A stretch of 64,000 nt of DNA from Cupriavidus necator A5-1 (GCF_000744095.1 NZ_JQLI01000001.1:744001-808000); one strand, 5' to 3'. Shown: positions 39,619 through 50,400, numbered from the stretch's first letter. Notes: a model not told the origin generated them from the letters alone. Numbers and translations: made by a program.

Positions 39619-40761
39619 ATGAGGTCGATGCACGCTTCGCTGGTCCTGCTGGTTGGAGCGTTCGCGGCTACCAGCCTCAACGCGTGGGCCCAGGCCTCGG
39701 CGCCTGCCGTGTCCGCCGTGGTCGCAGGCCCGGCGGTGGAGTTGGTGAAGGCGCTCGCATGGCCCGTCGTCGCGCTGGTCATGGCCTTCACGTTCCGCCG
39801 GCCGATTGCCGCGTTCGTGAGTGCGCTCGGCAGTCGAATCACCAAGCTGTCGATGTTTAAGGTCGAACTGGAGCTGGTGCCGGCCTCTCCTGCCACCGTG
39901 ACACCGCTGCTCGACGACATCCGCACGGCCACCAACCCGGCTACGATCAACGATTCGACGCACAGGATGCTCGTCGACGTGCAGGCGGGGGCGCCGGCCG
40001 ACTACGCACTCGTGTCGCTGGGCGATGGCGGCGAGTGGCTCACTTCGCGCCTGTACGTTGCCACCGTCATGCTGGAGCGCATGCGTGGTGTGAAGGTCGT
40101 GGTGTTCGTCGAGCAGACGCCCGCCAGCCCGCAGCGCTTCGTGGCCGTGGTGCCGGTGGGCCAGCTTCGCTGGGCCATGGCGCAGCGCTATCCCTGGCTC
40201 GAGGCGGCATGGACGCGCGCACTGGTGTCGCTGTATCCGCAGGTGTGGCCGCCAAGGCCTGAGGGCTTGACTCCCACGCAGACGTGGCCGCCTGCCCTGC
40301 CGCCCGGCGCACAGTGGCCGACCGATCCGAAGACGCTCGCCACCCCGACCAGAGTCATCGTCTCGGACAGCGGCGGCTTCGAACCGAACACGGCGCGGCA
40401 GCTCGTGAGCGGCTTCATCGAGTCGCTGCAGCGGCTCAAGCCCGCACTGCCGGCCGGCGGCGGCTTTGCGGCCGACAGCGCCGAATGGGTGGAGATCCGC
40501 GCCGACACACAGGAGCGGGCGACCTGGGTGACTCGTCGCCTGCTGGAATCGCTTCTGCCGCCGAACGTGTTCGAAGCCTGGGCCGACGCGCTGCGCAACT
40601 CGCCGCGTGCGCGGCGCACTCGTGCGGTGCTGCGTCGAGTCGCACCTTTTGTTGCCCTTGTCGAAGGCGAGCGTGAATTCGTGCGCCTGGTGAATCGCCA
40701 GTCGCTTCTCGAGGACATTGCCGCACCCCTGGGCGAGGAGCCTGAAGGCAGCGCGCCGTGA
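39619..40761 (+). CDS. Secreted or membrane-anchored hypothetical protein, 380 aa
   Basis: The ATG at 39619 follows AAGAGGA. A signal peptide (LVLLVGAFAATSLNAWAQA) is followed by a second hydrophobic helix (LAWPVVALVMAFTF), so the mature protein is probably tethered to the inner membrane by one helix. The remainder is cytoplasmic or periplasmic alpha/beta with no catalytic motif. Its DYALVSLGDGGEWLTSRLYV segment recalls STAS/TIR-like small-molecule sensor folds, but this is not secure. It lies ~580 bp upstream of the BTAD regulator and may or may not belong with the cluster that follows. Confidence 0.7.
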   Translation: MRSMHASLVLLVGAFAATSLNAWAQASAPAVSAVVAGPAVELVKALAWPVVALVMAFTFRRPIAAFVSALGSRITKLSMFKVELELVPASPATVTPLLDDIRTATNPATINDSTHRMLVDVQAGAPADYALVSLGDGGEWLTSRLYVATVMLERMRGVKVVVFVEQTPASPQRFVAVVPVGQLRWAMAQRYPWLEAAWTRALVSLYPQVWPPRPEGLTPTQTWPPALPPGAQWPTDPKTLATPTRVIVSDSGGFEPNTARQLVSGFIESLQRLKPALPAGGGFAADSAEWVEIRADTQERATWVTRRLLESLLPPNVFEAWADALRNSPRARRTRAVLRRVAPFVALVEGEREFVRLVNRQSLLEDIAAPLGEEPEGSAP

Positions 40762-40892
40762 CCTGCTCCACTGCGCATCGGAGGTCATCATCCCGACAAA
40801 ACGCTGCCATCGTGGGTGGGTTTCGACTGGAATATCTGAGATGGGCGTAGGTAGTTCTGGCTTGGATTTGCATCAAGAGGGGGGAAGAGTCA

Positions 40893-41156
40893 ATGACCGA
40901 CTTTCTGTCACTGCGTCCGCAGCACCTAGGAATCTTCGTCTCCCATCCTGTTAGCGGTGCGCCTACTGCGCGCCTGCCGATCTATGGCGTCATGCATAAG
41001 CGAGTTTTCGCGGCGCTACTCTTGGTAAGCGGTGGTCTCACCGGTGTTTCAGCTCAGTCGGACGGCAGGGAGCCAGCAACAAATCAGGGCGCACCTAAGT
41101 TCACCATTGCTCCAACCGACAGTCATGTGGCGTTCTTCAGGGAGTTGGAGGGCTAA
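40893..41156 (+). CDS. Small secreted hypothetical protein
   Basis: 87 codons from an ATG with GGGGGGAAGAG upstream. A later in-frame ATG at 40992 would give a classic signal peptide (MHKRVFAALLLVSGGLTGVS, cleavage after AQS) and a 30-residue mature peptide. The shorter version is more plausible for an exported product. No family recognised. Confidence 0.4.
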   Translation: MTDFLSLRPQHLGIFVSHPVSGAPTARLPIYGVMHKRVFAALLLVSGGLTGVSAQSDGREPATNQGAPKFTIAPTDSHVAFFRELEG

Positions 41157-41343
41157 TGACGAAGTATCCCGCTTCGGCCACGCGATTCGCCGTAGCGGAC
41201 CGACAGGTTCGCGCGCCGAGGCTCAGCAAGTTGGCGCAGCGAGCCCACCAATGTCCGAAAGGACAGGGCTGCGCGTCGCCGGGCACTTTCGAGTGTTGTG
41301 AGCGCAACTTCCGCCCGAAGTAACGCTCCGTCGAGTCGAAGGG

Positions 41344-42045
41344 ATGGAACAACCCCATGACAACGTCAAACGCCGAATCGCGATCGTCGGACGCCTCGGC
41401 GTGTACCCGATGATGCGGCTTTCCTTGCCCGGCCGCCGCCTCCTGGCATATCTGGCGCTTCACAGGCAACCCGCTGTACGCGGGTTGGCTTCGGCCCAAC
41501 TTTGGCCAAGTGTGCCGGACGACGTAGGACGCGCGAACCTTCGCCGTGCGTTATGGCACGTGCCACGCGGCTGGGTGACGACGATAGGCGACGAGCTGAT
41601 GCTCAATGCGGAATGCGACCTGGAAGAGGCGCACCGCAGCGCGGCGCGCGCGCTGGCCGGTGAGCCCCTGTCGCTCGATGAGATCGAACTCCTGTCCAAT
41701 GACATTCTTCCCGGATGGTACGAGGAATGGGTACTGCCTGAGCAAGACGCGTTCCACATGCTGCGTACGCATGCGCTGGAGGCGGCCTGCCGCACGATGG
41801 CGTTATCGGGCCTGTACGGCCTGGCCGTACAGGCGGGCACTGCCGCCGTCGCCGCCGAACCGCTGCGCGAATCCGCGGCGGAAGCGCTGATCGACGCGCA
41901 TCTCGCGCAGCGCAACCGCTATCAGGCGATGCAGTGCTACCAGATGCTTTCGCAGCGACTCGCTCACGCGTTGGGTGTCGAGCCGGATCCCGCGCTGGCT
42001 GCGCGTGTCGTCGGAATCAACCACACCAAACGGCGTTCGAGCTAA
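41344..42045 (+). CDS. BTAD/SARP-type transcriptional regulator
   Basis: 233 aa. The N-terminal ~95 residues form a winged helix of the OmpR/SARP kind (LPGRRLLAYLALHRQPAVRG, ANLRRALWHVPRG). A bacterial transcriptional activator (BTAD) TPR-like domain follows (WVLPEQDAFHMLRTHALEAA, LIDAHLAQRNRYQAMQCYQM, ALGVEPDPAL). There is no kinase or ATPase domain. In many genomes such short BTAD regulators precede secretion or surface-protein clusters. It is the first gene of the plus-strand block to 54 kb and is the probable activator of it. Confidence 0.85.
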   Translation: MEQPHDNVKRRIAIVGRLGVYPMMRLSLPGRRLLAYLALHRQPAVRGLASAQLWPSVPDDVGRANLRRALWHVPRGWVTTIGDELMLNAECDLEEAHRSAARALAGEPLSLDEIELLSNDILPGWYEEWVLPEQDAFHMLRTHALEAACRTMALSGLYGLAVQAGTAAVAAEPLRESAAEALIDAHLAQRNRYQAMQCYQMLSQRLAHALGVEPDPALAARVVGINHTKRRSS

Positions 42046-42267
42046 CCACAGTCACCATTTTCACCGCGCCCGCGCCCGCGCCGGCTGGGCGTCGGCTCAC
42101 GCGTGGACGCAATACGGACGCATGCGCGACGCTGGGCGGTCAGACCCGCGTCGCCCCGGCAACGAAGCCGCTACCCGGCAGGCATGCTGGCGCGACGCTA
42201 CGGGCGACGTCCGCGGACGGCCCACATGCTTTGCTTCCACCACGAACCACCGACGCGGAGTCGTGAC

Positions 42268-44691
42268 ATGACGATCGTCCAGGAAGCGTACGAACGCGAA
42301 TGGAGCGTTCGGTCCGACCAGAACCCCTTTGCCGAGGCGATGTCCGAAACCGAAGCCTCTCCGGCCACGGCCAATCGCGTCGCCTTCTTCAGCGAGAGTT
42401 CCACCCCATTCGCTGAAGCCGCAGGCGGCATGCTCTCCGAAACCGAATCCGATCGCCTGCTCGCACAAGCATTCGCCGAGCTGCGCGACGAAGCGTTCGA
42501 CGAAGCGATCGCCTTCCTCACGGAAGAGACCGAACTGGCTGTCGCTGACCGCTTCACCGACGAATCGCCATCCTCGAGCGCCGAACGGGAGCGCTACGCG
42601 GAAGCCCAGCTGTCATCCGTAAGGTTCGAAGCACATCAATACCTGGAATCGCTCGAAGCCGGCCTCAGCGGCAAAGACATCGAGTCGCTGACCGATGAGC
42701 AGCTTGACGAGGTGCTCGATCGCCTTGACCCACAATCGGGTGAACTGACACCGGCCGGCGAGGAGTTTATAGGCTCGCTCGTGCGCAAGGCGAAGAAGGT
42801 GGTCAAGTTCGTCGCCAAGACCGCAAAGAACGTCGGCAAGGCCGTGGGCAAGGTCGCCGGTGCCGTGCTCGGGCCGATCCTCAAGAAACTGCGTGGCTTG
42901 ATCAATCCATTGCTCAAGCGTGTGCTGTCGTTCGCGATCGGCAGGCTCCCGACGCCCTTGCAGCCGGCTGCAAGGGCGCTGGCGGCACGCATCACATCGG
43001 AAGCGTCTGAAGAAGAGGGCTATCTCTACGAAGGCATGCTGTACGAAGGTGCTGTTTCGCCGACCAATCTGACCGATGTCGAAGCATTGGCCGAATCATT
43101 CGACGCCGCTCTCGCCGAAGCGATGACCAGCGATACCGAGGGCGAATTTGTCGGCGAGTCATACGAGGAGCGCGACAGCGAGTCAGGCGCGGGCGGTCGT
43201 GAACTCGAGCGCCTGGCCGAGGCACGCGGCGTGCTGATCGATCGCTTTCGGACCGCGAGCGATGAAGAAGACCTTGCCCCCGCAATCGAGCAATTCGTAC
43301 CGGCCCTGCTCGGCGCGCTACGCATTGGCATCAATCTGGTCGGGCGTCCCAAGGTCGTCCGCTTTCTCGCCGGCTACCTCGGTCAGCTGATCAAGCGCTG
43401 GGTCGGACCCAACCTGTCGGGCCCCTTGTCGAACGCGATCGTCGACACTGGCTTGCGCCTGATCGCGCTTGAAGCTGAAGGAGATGCCGCGGAGGCGCGC
43501 AACGACGAGGCTGCGCCGATCGCGCTGGCAAGCGTCGTCGAAGACACCGTGCGACGCCTGGCCGAGAACGAGAACTACATACTGGAGAACGAGGACCTGA
43601 TGCAGCTCGCCGCGGCGAATGCGTTCGGCGAGGCGGTGGCGAGCCATTTCCCACAGCGCTTCGTACGTCCTGCCCTTCGCCAGGCCCCCTCGATCGGTGG
43701 GACCTTCATCGCGCGTCGCCCGCGCAGCGTACGCACGTACCGCAAATATAGCCGAGCGCCCGAAGTGGAACTCACCGCGCAGATCGCCGACGCGCTGCCG
43801 ACGTTCGGCGGGAGCACCGTAGGTGCAGTGCTTCGCGCCGCCGGCGCGACCTTCCCGATCCGCGCGCGCATGCACATCTATCAAGCCGCTGTCGGCACTA
43901 CGCTGCCACGCATGATCCGGGTGGATCGCGCCAATGGCGGTGGACGCGTTCGTGCAGCTTCGTCGCAGGTGCATCCGTTGACGCCACAAGCCGCCGGCCT
44001 GCTGCTGCGCGAGCCGAAACTGGGCGTCGCGATCGCGCCGGCATACCTGCGTTCGCGCAACCGCATCGCGGTGGGTCAGCGCTTCTACCTGCTCGAACCG
44101 CTCGGCGCGGCGGGCGCGCTGGCGCTGTCCGGCGCCGCTAATGCGGCGGCTGCACGACTGACACCGAGCCGTGCCTGGACGGTGGTCAACTTGCGACGCT
44201 CCAAGATAACAGTTGGGTTGTACCTGTCCGAGGCCGATGCGCAGGCCGCTGCCGAAGGCATACGCCAGGGCCGCGGAAGTGCCGCGCTGCTGCAGGCGCT
44301 GACGAGCGTGTACAAGACCGCCTCGCAACCGACCGCCGCGGCACCCAACGGCCACCTGCGCATCGTGCGCGAAGATAGCGAGGACCACGAAGAGCTCGCT
44401 CCCGCCAGTCCTGCGCTACCACCCGCCACAACCGCAGTGCTGCGCCGGCGGCTCGATGCCTGGGTGCTGCCTGCTCTCGCTGTCTGGGCGCGCGACAACG
44501 GCGAAGCGTTCGCGCGTGCCGCCGCGCATCCGGATCCGGGCGTTACCGTGCGCATCCGGCTGACATCGGTGCCCGGACTGGACGCAATCGCAGCAAGCCC
44601 GGGCGGCGCGAGCGCGGCGGCCGCGAAGAACGCATTGCGCGGCACGCCAACGATTTCGATCAGCGTCACGTCGGGCGGGCCCCGGAAATGA
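42268..44691 (+). CDS. Large acidic/amphipathic hypothetical protein, 807 aa
   Basis: The ATG at 42268 has GGAG eight bases upstream; an in-frame start at 42103 is not supported. The first ~170 residues are very acidic and low-complexity (FAEAMSETEASPATAN, LAQAFAELRDEAFDEAIAFL). A Lys-rich amphipathic stretch with alternating Val/Ala/Gly (VRKAKKVVKFVAKTAKNVGK, then VGKVAGAVLGPILKKLRG) could insert into or bind membranes. The C-terminal half is Ala/Arg-rich mixed alpha/beta without known motifs. Its stop codon overlaps the next start (ATGA), so it is co-translated with the metalloprotein. Similar acidic leaders recur in the 1835-aa protein. Function unknown; a structural, carrier or pore role is only an inference. 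Confidence 0.75.
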   Translation: MTIVQEAYEREWSVRSDQNPFAEAMSETEASPATANRVAFFSESSTPFAEAAGGMLSETESDRLLAQAFAELRDEAFDEAIAFLTEETELAVADRFTDESPSSSAERERYAEAQLSSVRFEAHQYLESLEAGLSGKDIESLTDEQLDEVLDRLDPQSGELTPAGEEFIGSLVRKAKKVVKFVAKTAKNVGKAVGKVAGAVLGPILKKLRGLINPLLKRVLSFAIGRLPTPLQPAARALAARITSEASEEEGYLYEGMLYEGAVSPTNLTDVEALAESFDAALAEAMTSDTEGEFVGESYEERDSESGAGGRELERLAEARGVLIDRFRTASDEEDLAPAIEQFVPALLGALRIGINLVGRPKVVRFLAGYLGQLIKRWVGPNLSGPLSNAIVDTGLRLIALEAEGDAAEARNDEAAPIALASVVEDTVRRLAENENYILENEDLMQLAAANAFGEAVASHFPQRFVRPALRQAPSIGGTFIARRPRSVRTYRKYSRAPEVELTAQIADALPTFGGSTVGAVLRAAGATFPIRARMHIYQAAVGTTLPRMIRVDRANGGGRVRAASSQVHPLTPQAAGLLLREPKLGVAIAPAYLRSRNRIAVGQRFYLLEPLGAAGALALSGAANAAAARLTPSRAWTVVNLRRSKITVGLYLSEADAQAAAEGIRQGRGSAALLQALTSVYKTASQPTAAAPNGHLRIVREDSEDHEELAPASPALPPATTAVLRRRLDAWVLPALAVWARDNGEAFARAAAHPDPGVTVRIRLTSVPGLDAIAASPGGASAAAAKNALRGTPTISISVTSGGPRK

Positions 44692-45953
44692 ACCAGGTCG
44701 CGTCCCTCGACCATGCCCTCGTCGTCGCCGACCTCGAGCGACAGGTCGCGCATTGGTTGGCCGCCTCGCGCACATTCCGCGATGCGGAGGAGTTCGCTTC
44801 GCTGGCGGCGTGGAAGTCGGTCGAACGCGAGACTGGCGCACCGTTGCGCAAGCAGTTGCACGTCGCCGTCGAGGAATTGATTGCGCTTGGTGATGCCACC
44901 GCGGCGCTGATCGTGAAGGCGCGCCAGGATCCCACGCTGGTTGAGCAGGCCGCGACCGCCGTGCAGCGCTTCCGTCGTCGCTACGGGCAGGTCGACACGA
45001 CCCTGGACTTCCTGGGCGACGCGGTCAATTCGCGTACCAGCCCGCTGCTGTGCGCAGCGCTGACGACACTGGACCAGCTGGCCGTGGCGAGCATGGCACC
45101 GGTCCTGCAGCGCGCGAGGAAGCCGGTGCCGCGCGTGCTGGTGTACCAAGACAAAGGCACGGGCGCATCGATCCTGCGCGCAGGTGTGCGCCTGTGGGCA
45201 CCCGGCACGATCATGCCTGTCGCGGCAATCAAGATTGTGCGCCACAATCTGTACAGACCGACCTCCCTCTTCCACGAGACAGGACACCAGGTTGCGCACC
45301 TCACCGGGTGGGTTCCCTCGGTGCGCGCCGCTCTCGGGCGTGCCCTGGCCGACGACAGGCAACTGCAGGGGATGTGGATGCCGTGGGCCTCGGAGATCGC
45401 GGCCGACGTCTATGCCTTCCTCCTCACCGGCTATGCCTCGGTCGCCGCGCTCTACGACGTGGTAGGCGATGCGCAGACCATCCTGCGCTGGCCGATCGGC
45501 GACCCGCATCCGATCGGCTGGCTGCGAACGGCACTGGGTTGCGCGTTCTCGACGCAATGCTTCGGTCTCACGGGGCCGTGGGTGCAACTGCAGCGCGCGA
45601 TGGAAGCACGCCATCCGTTGTCGGCCGCCGACGAGAGCATGCAACCGCTGCTCGTGCGCTCGCTGGCCGCGATGCCGCGCATAGCCGCCGCGTGCCTGTC
45701 AGCGCCCGTGCCCGCACTGCAGAGCCGGCCGATGACCGACGTCCTCGATCCGCAACGCGTGTCGCCGAAGGCGCTTGCCGTACTGGAAACCAGTGCCGCC
45801 GCGGCACTGTGGACCTCGCCGCACTGGCGCCTGACCGAGGGCATCCGGATCGTCGCGCTGGCGGGCCTTCGCGAAGCCGAACATCCCGAAACCGCGTCGC
45901 TCTGGATCGATCGGGCGAGAACGTGGTTGACTACCGAAGTCAAAGCAGCCTGA
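44688..45953 (+). CDS. Predicted HExxH zinc metalloprotein
   Basis: 421 aa, start overlapping the previous stop by 4 bp. HETGH at residues 196-200 (SLFHETGHQVAH) and a downstream WASEIAADVYAFLLTG (Glu236, Asp240) form a gluzincin-type zinc site: two His in the HExxH helix and a Glu from a second helix. The flanks are helical and uncharacterised, and no signal peptide is seen. Together with M15-, lysozyme- and NlpC-like domains nearby this supports a hydrolytic role, perhaps processing cluster proteins or a target. I do not recognise a named family. Confidence 0.7.
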   Translation: MNQVASLDHALVVADLERQVAHWLAASRTFRDAEEFASLAAWKSVERETGAPLRKQLHVAVEELIALGDATAALIVKARQDPTLVEQAATAVQRFRRRYGQVDTTLDFLGDAVNSRTSPLLCAALTTLDQLAVASMAPVLQRARKPVPRVLVYQDKGTGASILRAGVRLWAPGTIMPVAAIKIVRHNLYRPTSLFHETGHQVAHLTGWVPSVRAALGRALADDRQLQGMWMPWASEIAADVYAFLLTGYASVAALYDVVGDAQTILRWPIGDPHPIGWLRTALGCAFSTQCFGLTGPWVQLQRAMEARHPLSAADESMQPLLVRSLAAMPRIAAACLSAPVPALQSRPMTDVLDPQRVSPKALAVLETSAAAALWTSPHWRLTEGIRIVALAGLREAEHPETASLWIDRARTWLTTEVKAA

Positions 45954-45971
45954 TAGAAGAGGGCAATCACC

Positions 45972-46307
45972 ATGGCAACCGATACACAGTCAGGCCCGAG
46001 CAGCGCAGCGCTCGAAGCGCGCATCGCGGTACTGGAGGAGCTGTTCGTTCGCCTTGCACAGGCCGGTGCGACGGAAAGCATCCTCGACAACGGATTCAAG
46101 ACCATCGCCGAACGCCTGGAAACCATCGCCCAGCAGATGATGCCCTTGCGCGCACTCGGCCCCGAAGAGCCAATACTGACGGAGGATCAGGACCTCCGTG
46201 TGCGGAATCTCACGGCTGCGTTGGTATCGCCGGACTGGAAGGCAAAGCCGACTCCGCGTGAACAAGACGGTGCCGCCAGCTTTCAGCAAATGAGGAGTGA
46301 GTCATGA
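45972..46307 (+). CDS. Small helical hypothetical protein
   Basis: 111 aa after GAAGAGGG. A predicted coiled coil (SAALEARIAVLEELFVRLAQ and IAERLETIAQQMMPLRA) fills the centre. The end overlaps the next start (ATGA). Probably a partner or oligomerisation subunit of the following helical protein. No family recognised. Confidence 0.6.
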   Translation: MATDTQSGPSSAALEARIAVLEELFVRLAQAGATESILDNGFKTIAERLETIAQQMMPLRALGPEEPILTEDQDLRVRNLTAALVSPDWKAKPTPREQDGAASFQQMRSES

Positions 46308-47449
46308 TCCGCCAACTCGTCAAGGGCATCTTCACCCTGGGGCTTCCTGCTGCACCGTCGTACCCGGCCGTTCTGCCAGGCGATCTGGATAAAGCAACAG
46401 AAGCCATCCTGATCGCCGATCCGCTCGATTTGACGCTCTACATCGAGCAGTTCTGGGACTCCTACAGCCTTTCTGCCGGGCCGGCACGCCGAAATCTGTG
46501 GACGTCGGGTCGATTCTCCACGATCAACCCGCCTGCGCCCATCGCCCTGCCCAATCCCCCGGGTGACCCGGGTGTTCCGAGTTGGGACCACCTGGCCTAC
46601 AGCTATGTGCTCGAGAACACGCGGGCAAGCCAGATCCTGCGTCGTGTGGTCCGCGAGTATCGTTCAGGCGAAGGCCTGGGCGTTCCTTCGCCCCAGACAC
46701 GTCGATGGCTGGAAGCTACAGAGGCGTTGCTGCATGGTGCGGGCAACCTGATCGCGCCCTGGCTCTCCACCAGCGCCGCCCGTCAGGACGCGGAGGGCGT
46801 CCGCCGCAACGCCTACTGGCGTCTGCTCGGCATGGATCTGGCCTTTGGCACAGAGGACAATCGCCCAGCCGAATACGTCAAGGCGAGCGCAGCCAATACG
46901 GACTTCGTGAGGTTGTTCGAAGAACTTCTGTACGAGTTGTGGCGTGCGATCTCCAACATCAAGAACCTCGTCGCTGGCAACGAAACCGACCAGGACCGCA
47001 TCTTCCGCATTGCTCAGGAACTCCAGTTCGTACTGAGATCCCGACGCCTTGGCGAAATGCTCGATCGCGAAGAACTGGCGGCCGCCACCGTTCTGGGCTG
47101 GATCGAGCTCACCCTGAGCAATGACAACTTCGTCGTCACCGACCTCAAGGCGCAATCCACTTCATCGGCCAATCGCTTGAGACTGATCGGCAATCGGGTC
47201 GGACTGCAAGCGCACAGCAAATCCGCCGCGTTGCTGTCCATGAGCGAACACATCTCGATCCTGCTCAGGACAATCGAATCCGCGGTGATCACCGAGACTA
47301 CCGTCGCGAAGCTGTATCAACCCGGTACGCCCATCGGCGAGGCCACGCGTCGTGTCATCACCGAGTGGTCTGCTGCGACCGGCAGGGACCTGAAAGCGCG
47401 CGCCAAACCCGTCGAAATGAGCCGACCGCGGCTCGTCAGCGTGCAATGA
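46304..47449 (+). CDS. Hypothetical helical protein, 381 aa
   Basis: Start overlaps the previous stop by 4 bp. Mostly alpha-helical, soluble, with PSWDHLAYSYVLENTRASQI, ELLYELWRAISNIKNLVAG and SKSAALLSMSEHISILLRTI; no signal peptide and no catalytic motif. Conserved-looking Trp residues and a proline-rich N-terminus (NPPAPIALPNPPGDPG) suggest a folded scaffold. Part of the same operon (26-bp gap to the giant gene). Function unknown. Confidence 0.65.
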   Translation: MIRQLVKGIFTLGLPAAPSYPAVLPGDLDKATEAILIADPLDLTLYIEQFWDSYSLSAGPARRNLWTSGRFSTINPPAPIALPNPPGDPGVPSWDHLAYSYVLENTRASQILRRVVREYRSGEGLGVPSPQTRRWLEATEALLHGAGNLIAPWLSTSAARQDAEGVRRNAYWRLLGMDLAFGTEDNRPAEYVKASAANTDFVRLFEELLYELWRAISNIKNLVAGNETDQDRIFRIAQELQFVLRSRRLGEMLDREELAAATVLGWIELTLSNDNFVVTDLKAQSTSSANRLRLIGNRVGLQAHSKSAALLSMSEHISILLRTIESAVITETTVAKLYQPGTPIGEATRRVITEWSAATGRDLKARAKPVEMSRPRLVSVQ

Positions 47450-47475
47450 CACTGCGCCTCTTCTGAGGAAAGACC

Positions 47476-50400
47476 ATGTCCGCCGTAGCCCCGACCGTTC
47501 CGTACGACCCGCTTGGACTGGATGCTCCGTTCGCGCAAGGCAATGACGAGACGGACCGTTATGAAGCCGTGCCGGCATGGCACGAGCTGGGCGAGTCGCC
47601 GTACGCGGAAGCAACAGAGACCGCCGGTGCATACGAAGATCTGCCGCGCACCCGCGTCAGCGAAGAGGACCTGGCCTGGCTCGACGTGGAGGCGAAGAGC
47701 GACGGCTCGGAGACGTCCGCCGAAGACATCGCGGTGGACGGTGAGGAACTGGATGAACGCGAATACGAGCACGCTCGCGAATGGCAGCGCGACGCAACGG
47801 CAAGCGAAGCGGAATACTTCGACGACGAGGAGCGGGACGCATCCGAATCAAGCAATGGGTACACACAGAAGGATTCATTCGAGCCTGAAGGCGAGTCGTT
47901 GGCCGCTAGCCCAAGCGCGCGGCCTGCGCTGAAGCGCGCCACCGTCGGCGGGTTTGGCCGCTACCGCAGCGATGTTGCGTCGCTTGCGCCTTCCGAGCGT
48001 GCAAAGATCGTCGCGCTCGCGAAGTACGTGCTTTGGAGTTTCGGGCCAGGCCGAACGGCGGTACGATCGATCGAACTGGTGGGACATGCGGACAGAGACG
48101 TCGCGCGCGGGTCCGAGTTCGAGAAAAAAATGAGCCGGAACCGTGCTCTGCAGATGCGTGCGGTTCTCGCAGACACGATCGACCGGCAGAGCGCGGCGCA
48201 CCAGCCTGCCGAGCCACCGTGGCCGCCGTTCTCCGCCCGCCTGGCCTGGAGCATCGTCCCACAAGGCGCCCGGCAGTTGTTGGTGGCGAACCCGCGCACG
48301 GAGCGGGAGCGAGCACGGAATCGTCGCGTGGACATCGCGCTGCGTGCGATCGATGTGGCGCCGGTGCGCAGCCTTGCCTTCGAGGCAGAAGACTCGGGTG
48401 CGTCCATCGAATGGACGTTTCCCATAATGCTCCGCTTCAGCAAGATTGTGCCGGCGGGCATCAACGCGACGAACTGTTGCAGGGCGGTCCAGACCGCGAG
48501 CCGGCTGCTTGAAGCGGCGAACCCACCGAAGTCGCGATGTGGGTCCTTCAACTTCTACGGTTCGCAGCTGATCACCGCGCGGGACTACCAGGCGCCGTTT
48601 TCGGCCACCCGCAAATGCTGTCAATGGACCGACTCATATTGGCGGAATTGCCGATCCGAACCGCACCAGACAGGCTGTGCGCACTGCGGCGACGTCCCGG
48701 GACCGCACCTGGTCCTGAAGTACGCGAAGCAGGATCTGCAAAATGCGGTGGATCGCATCAAGCGGGCGCTCGACCAGGGCTGCACGGTCGCGGCCGGCGT
48801 TCTGAGCGGAATCTGCGACGACAAGCCCGAAGTGGGATGCGCCCGCGTCGCGAAGGCGGACGTGTGGCGTCAGTGTCCCGAGCATTGGGTGCTGATCATT
48901 GCCTACCACCAGGACACGTTCCTGTTCTGGGATTCGTCGCAAGCCAGCGCTATGCAGACGCGCGAGCGACACCACTTCGGGCTGCTCGAATACGACCGGG
49001 ATACGCCGCGGTTGTCCACGGCGCGATCCGTGGCAGGCGCCGACAAAATGGTGGTGGACGCAAGCGGTTTCCACACCCGGGGCTACCCAAGTGCGCATTC
49101 CCAGAAGCGCTTCCAGGTGCTGGACTTGCGAAATTTGGCGCCATGCCCCGCCTGGGAAGCGAACAAGCGGTGCGGCGAATTCACCGAGGACGGACGCTTC
49201 GCACCAGGCTCGTGCTCCTCGCTCGACACGTTTCACGAGAACTACGACGCGCAGGAAGCAGAATTCTTCGACGACGAGGAGCGCGATGCCAGCGAATCCT
49301 CCAGCCAGAACGCGCAGCAGGAGTGGTTCGAGCCCGAAGACGATGCGGGCGGCGCTGCACGACCGACGGCGCAGCTGCCTGCGCAACAGCGGGAGTGGGT
49401 CCTCGCGCTCCACCGCTCCGCACTCGAGCGGCTGCCGGATCCGGCACAACGGACGCGCTTCCTGCAACAGGACTGGTCCGACATCGAGTTCCCCGGCAAC
49501 GTGCCCCGGGGGCAGTCCGCCACCGTCGAGATCAAGCGCAATTGGGCCCTCGCCCGCGAGCTGTTCGGCGCCATGGCCGGCGTCGTGCCCGAGCGCCGGG
49601 TGCCGAAGACGATCCGCTTCCGCGATCGCCCCGTCCGGCCCGTTCCCGGCCAACCTAGGCAGCAGCTCTTCGGCGAAGCGCGCGACGCGTTCGTGCGGAT
49701 GTGCGAGGCCGCGCGGCAGGACGGCGTTGAGCTCTCCATCCTGTCGTCGTGGCGCAGCCGTGCGCGGCAGGCGGCGGCGAGCGCGAATCAACCCAACCCC
49801 AACGCTGTCGCGCGCAAGGCATCGGCGCACATGTATGGGCTCGCGATCGACCTACGCATGGGCGTCGCGGGCCTACCGGTCAAAGAGATCAACACGCGGG
49901 TCGATCGCGCCACTGCCGCGAAGGCGGGCACTGCCGCAAAGATGGGCAACCTGGTGCGCATGTATCGCTCGCCGGTCTACAAGTGGATGTCGCTGCGCGC
50001 GCGCGAGTTCGGCTGGTACCCCTATCGCAACGAACCCTGGCATTGGGAGTACAACCCACCCGGCCTGAAAGCGCGCTTCGAAGGCGACGCGAGCCACGAG
50101 TTCGAACAGGCCGCGGGCACCGACGAGTCGCGGGACACCGAGGCCGCATCGGAGGAATACGTCTACGAAGACGCGCTCCATGCCGAAGCGCGATGCCATT
50201 GCCAGCACGAAGAAGCGGCCTCGCCGTCGCTGCTGCGCACATTCACGGCGAAGGCGCTCGGCGTGAAAATCGCCATCCTGGTGACGCAGGCTGCGCAGAC
50301 GTTGCGCCAGGTCGAGATGCTGGTGTTCGCGCACGGGCTGGATCTTTGCCGCCCGGTACGCAAGAATCGCCCGGCGACGTTCATTACCGACCCCCCATTC

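Noticed and set aside
43318..45644. Long minus-strand frames (43318-44388 and 44085-45644)
   Set aside because: Antisense to the 807-aa and metalloprotein genes, which have ribosome sites and coupled starts.
48634..49830. 398-codon minus-strand frame
   Set aside because: Antisense to the giant gene, whose domains are recognisable in the plus-strand frame.
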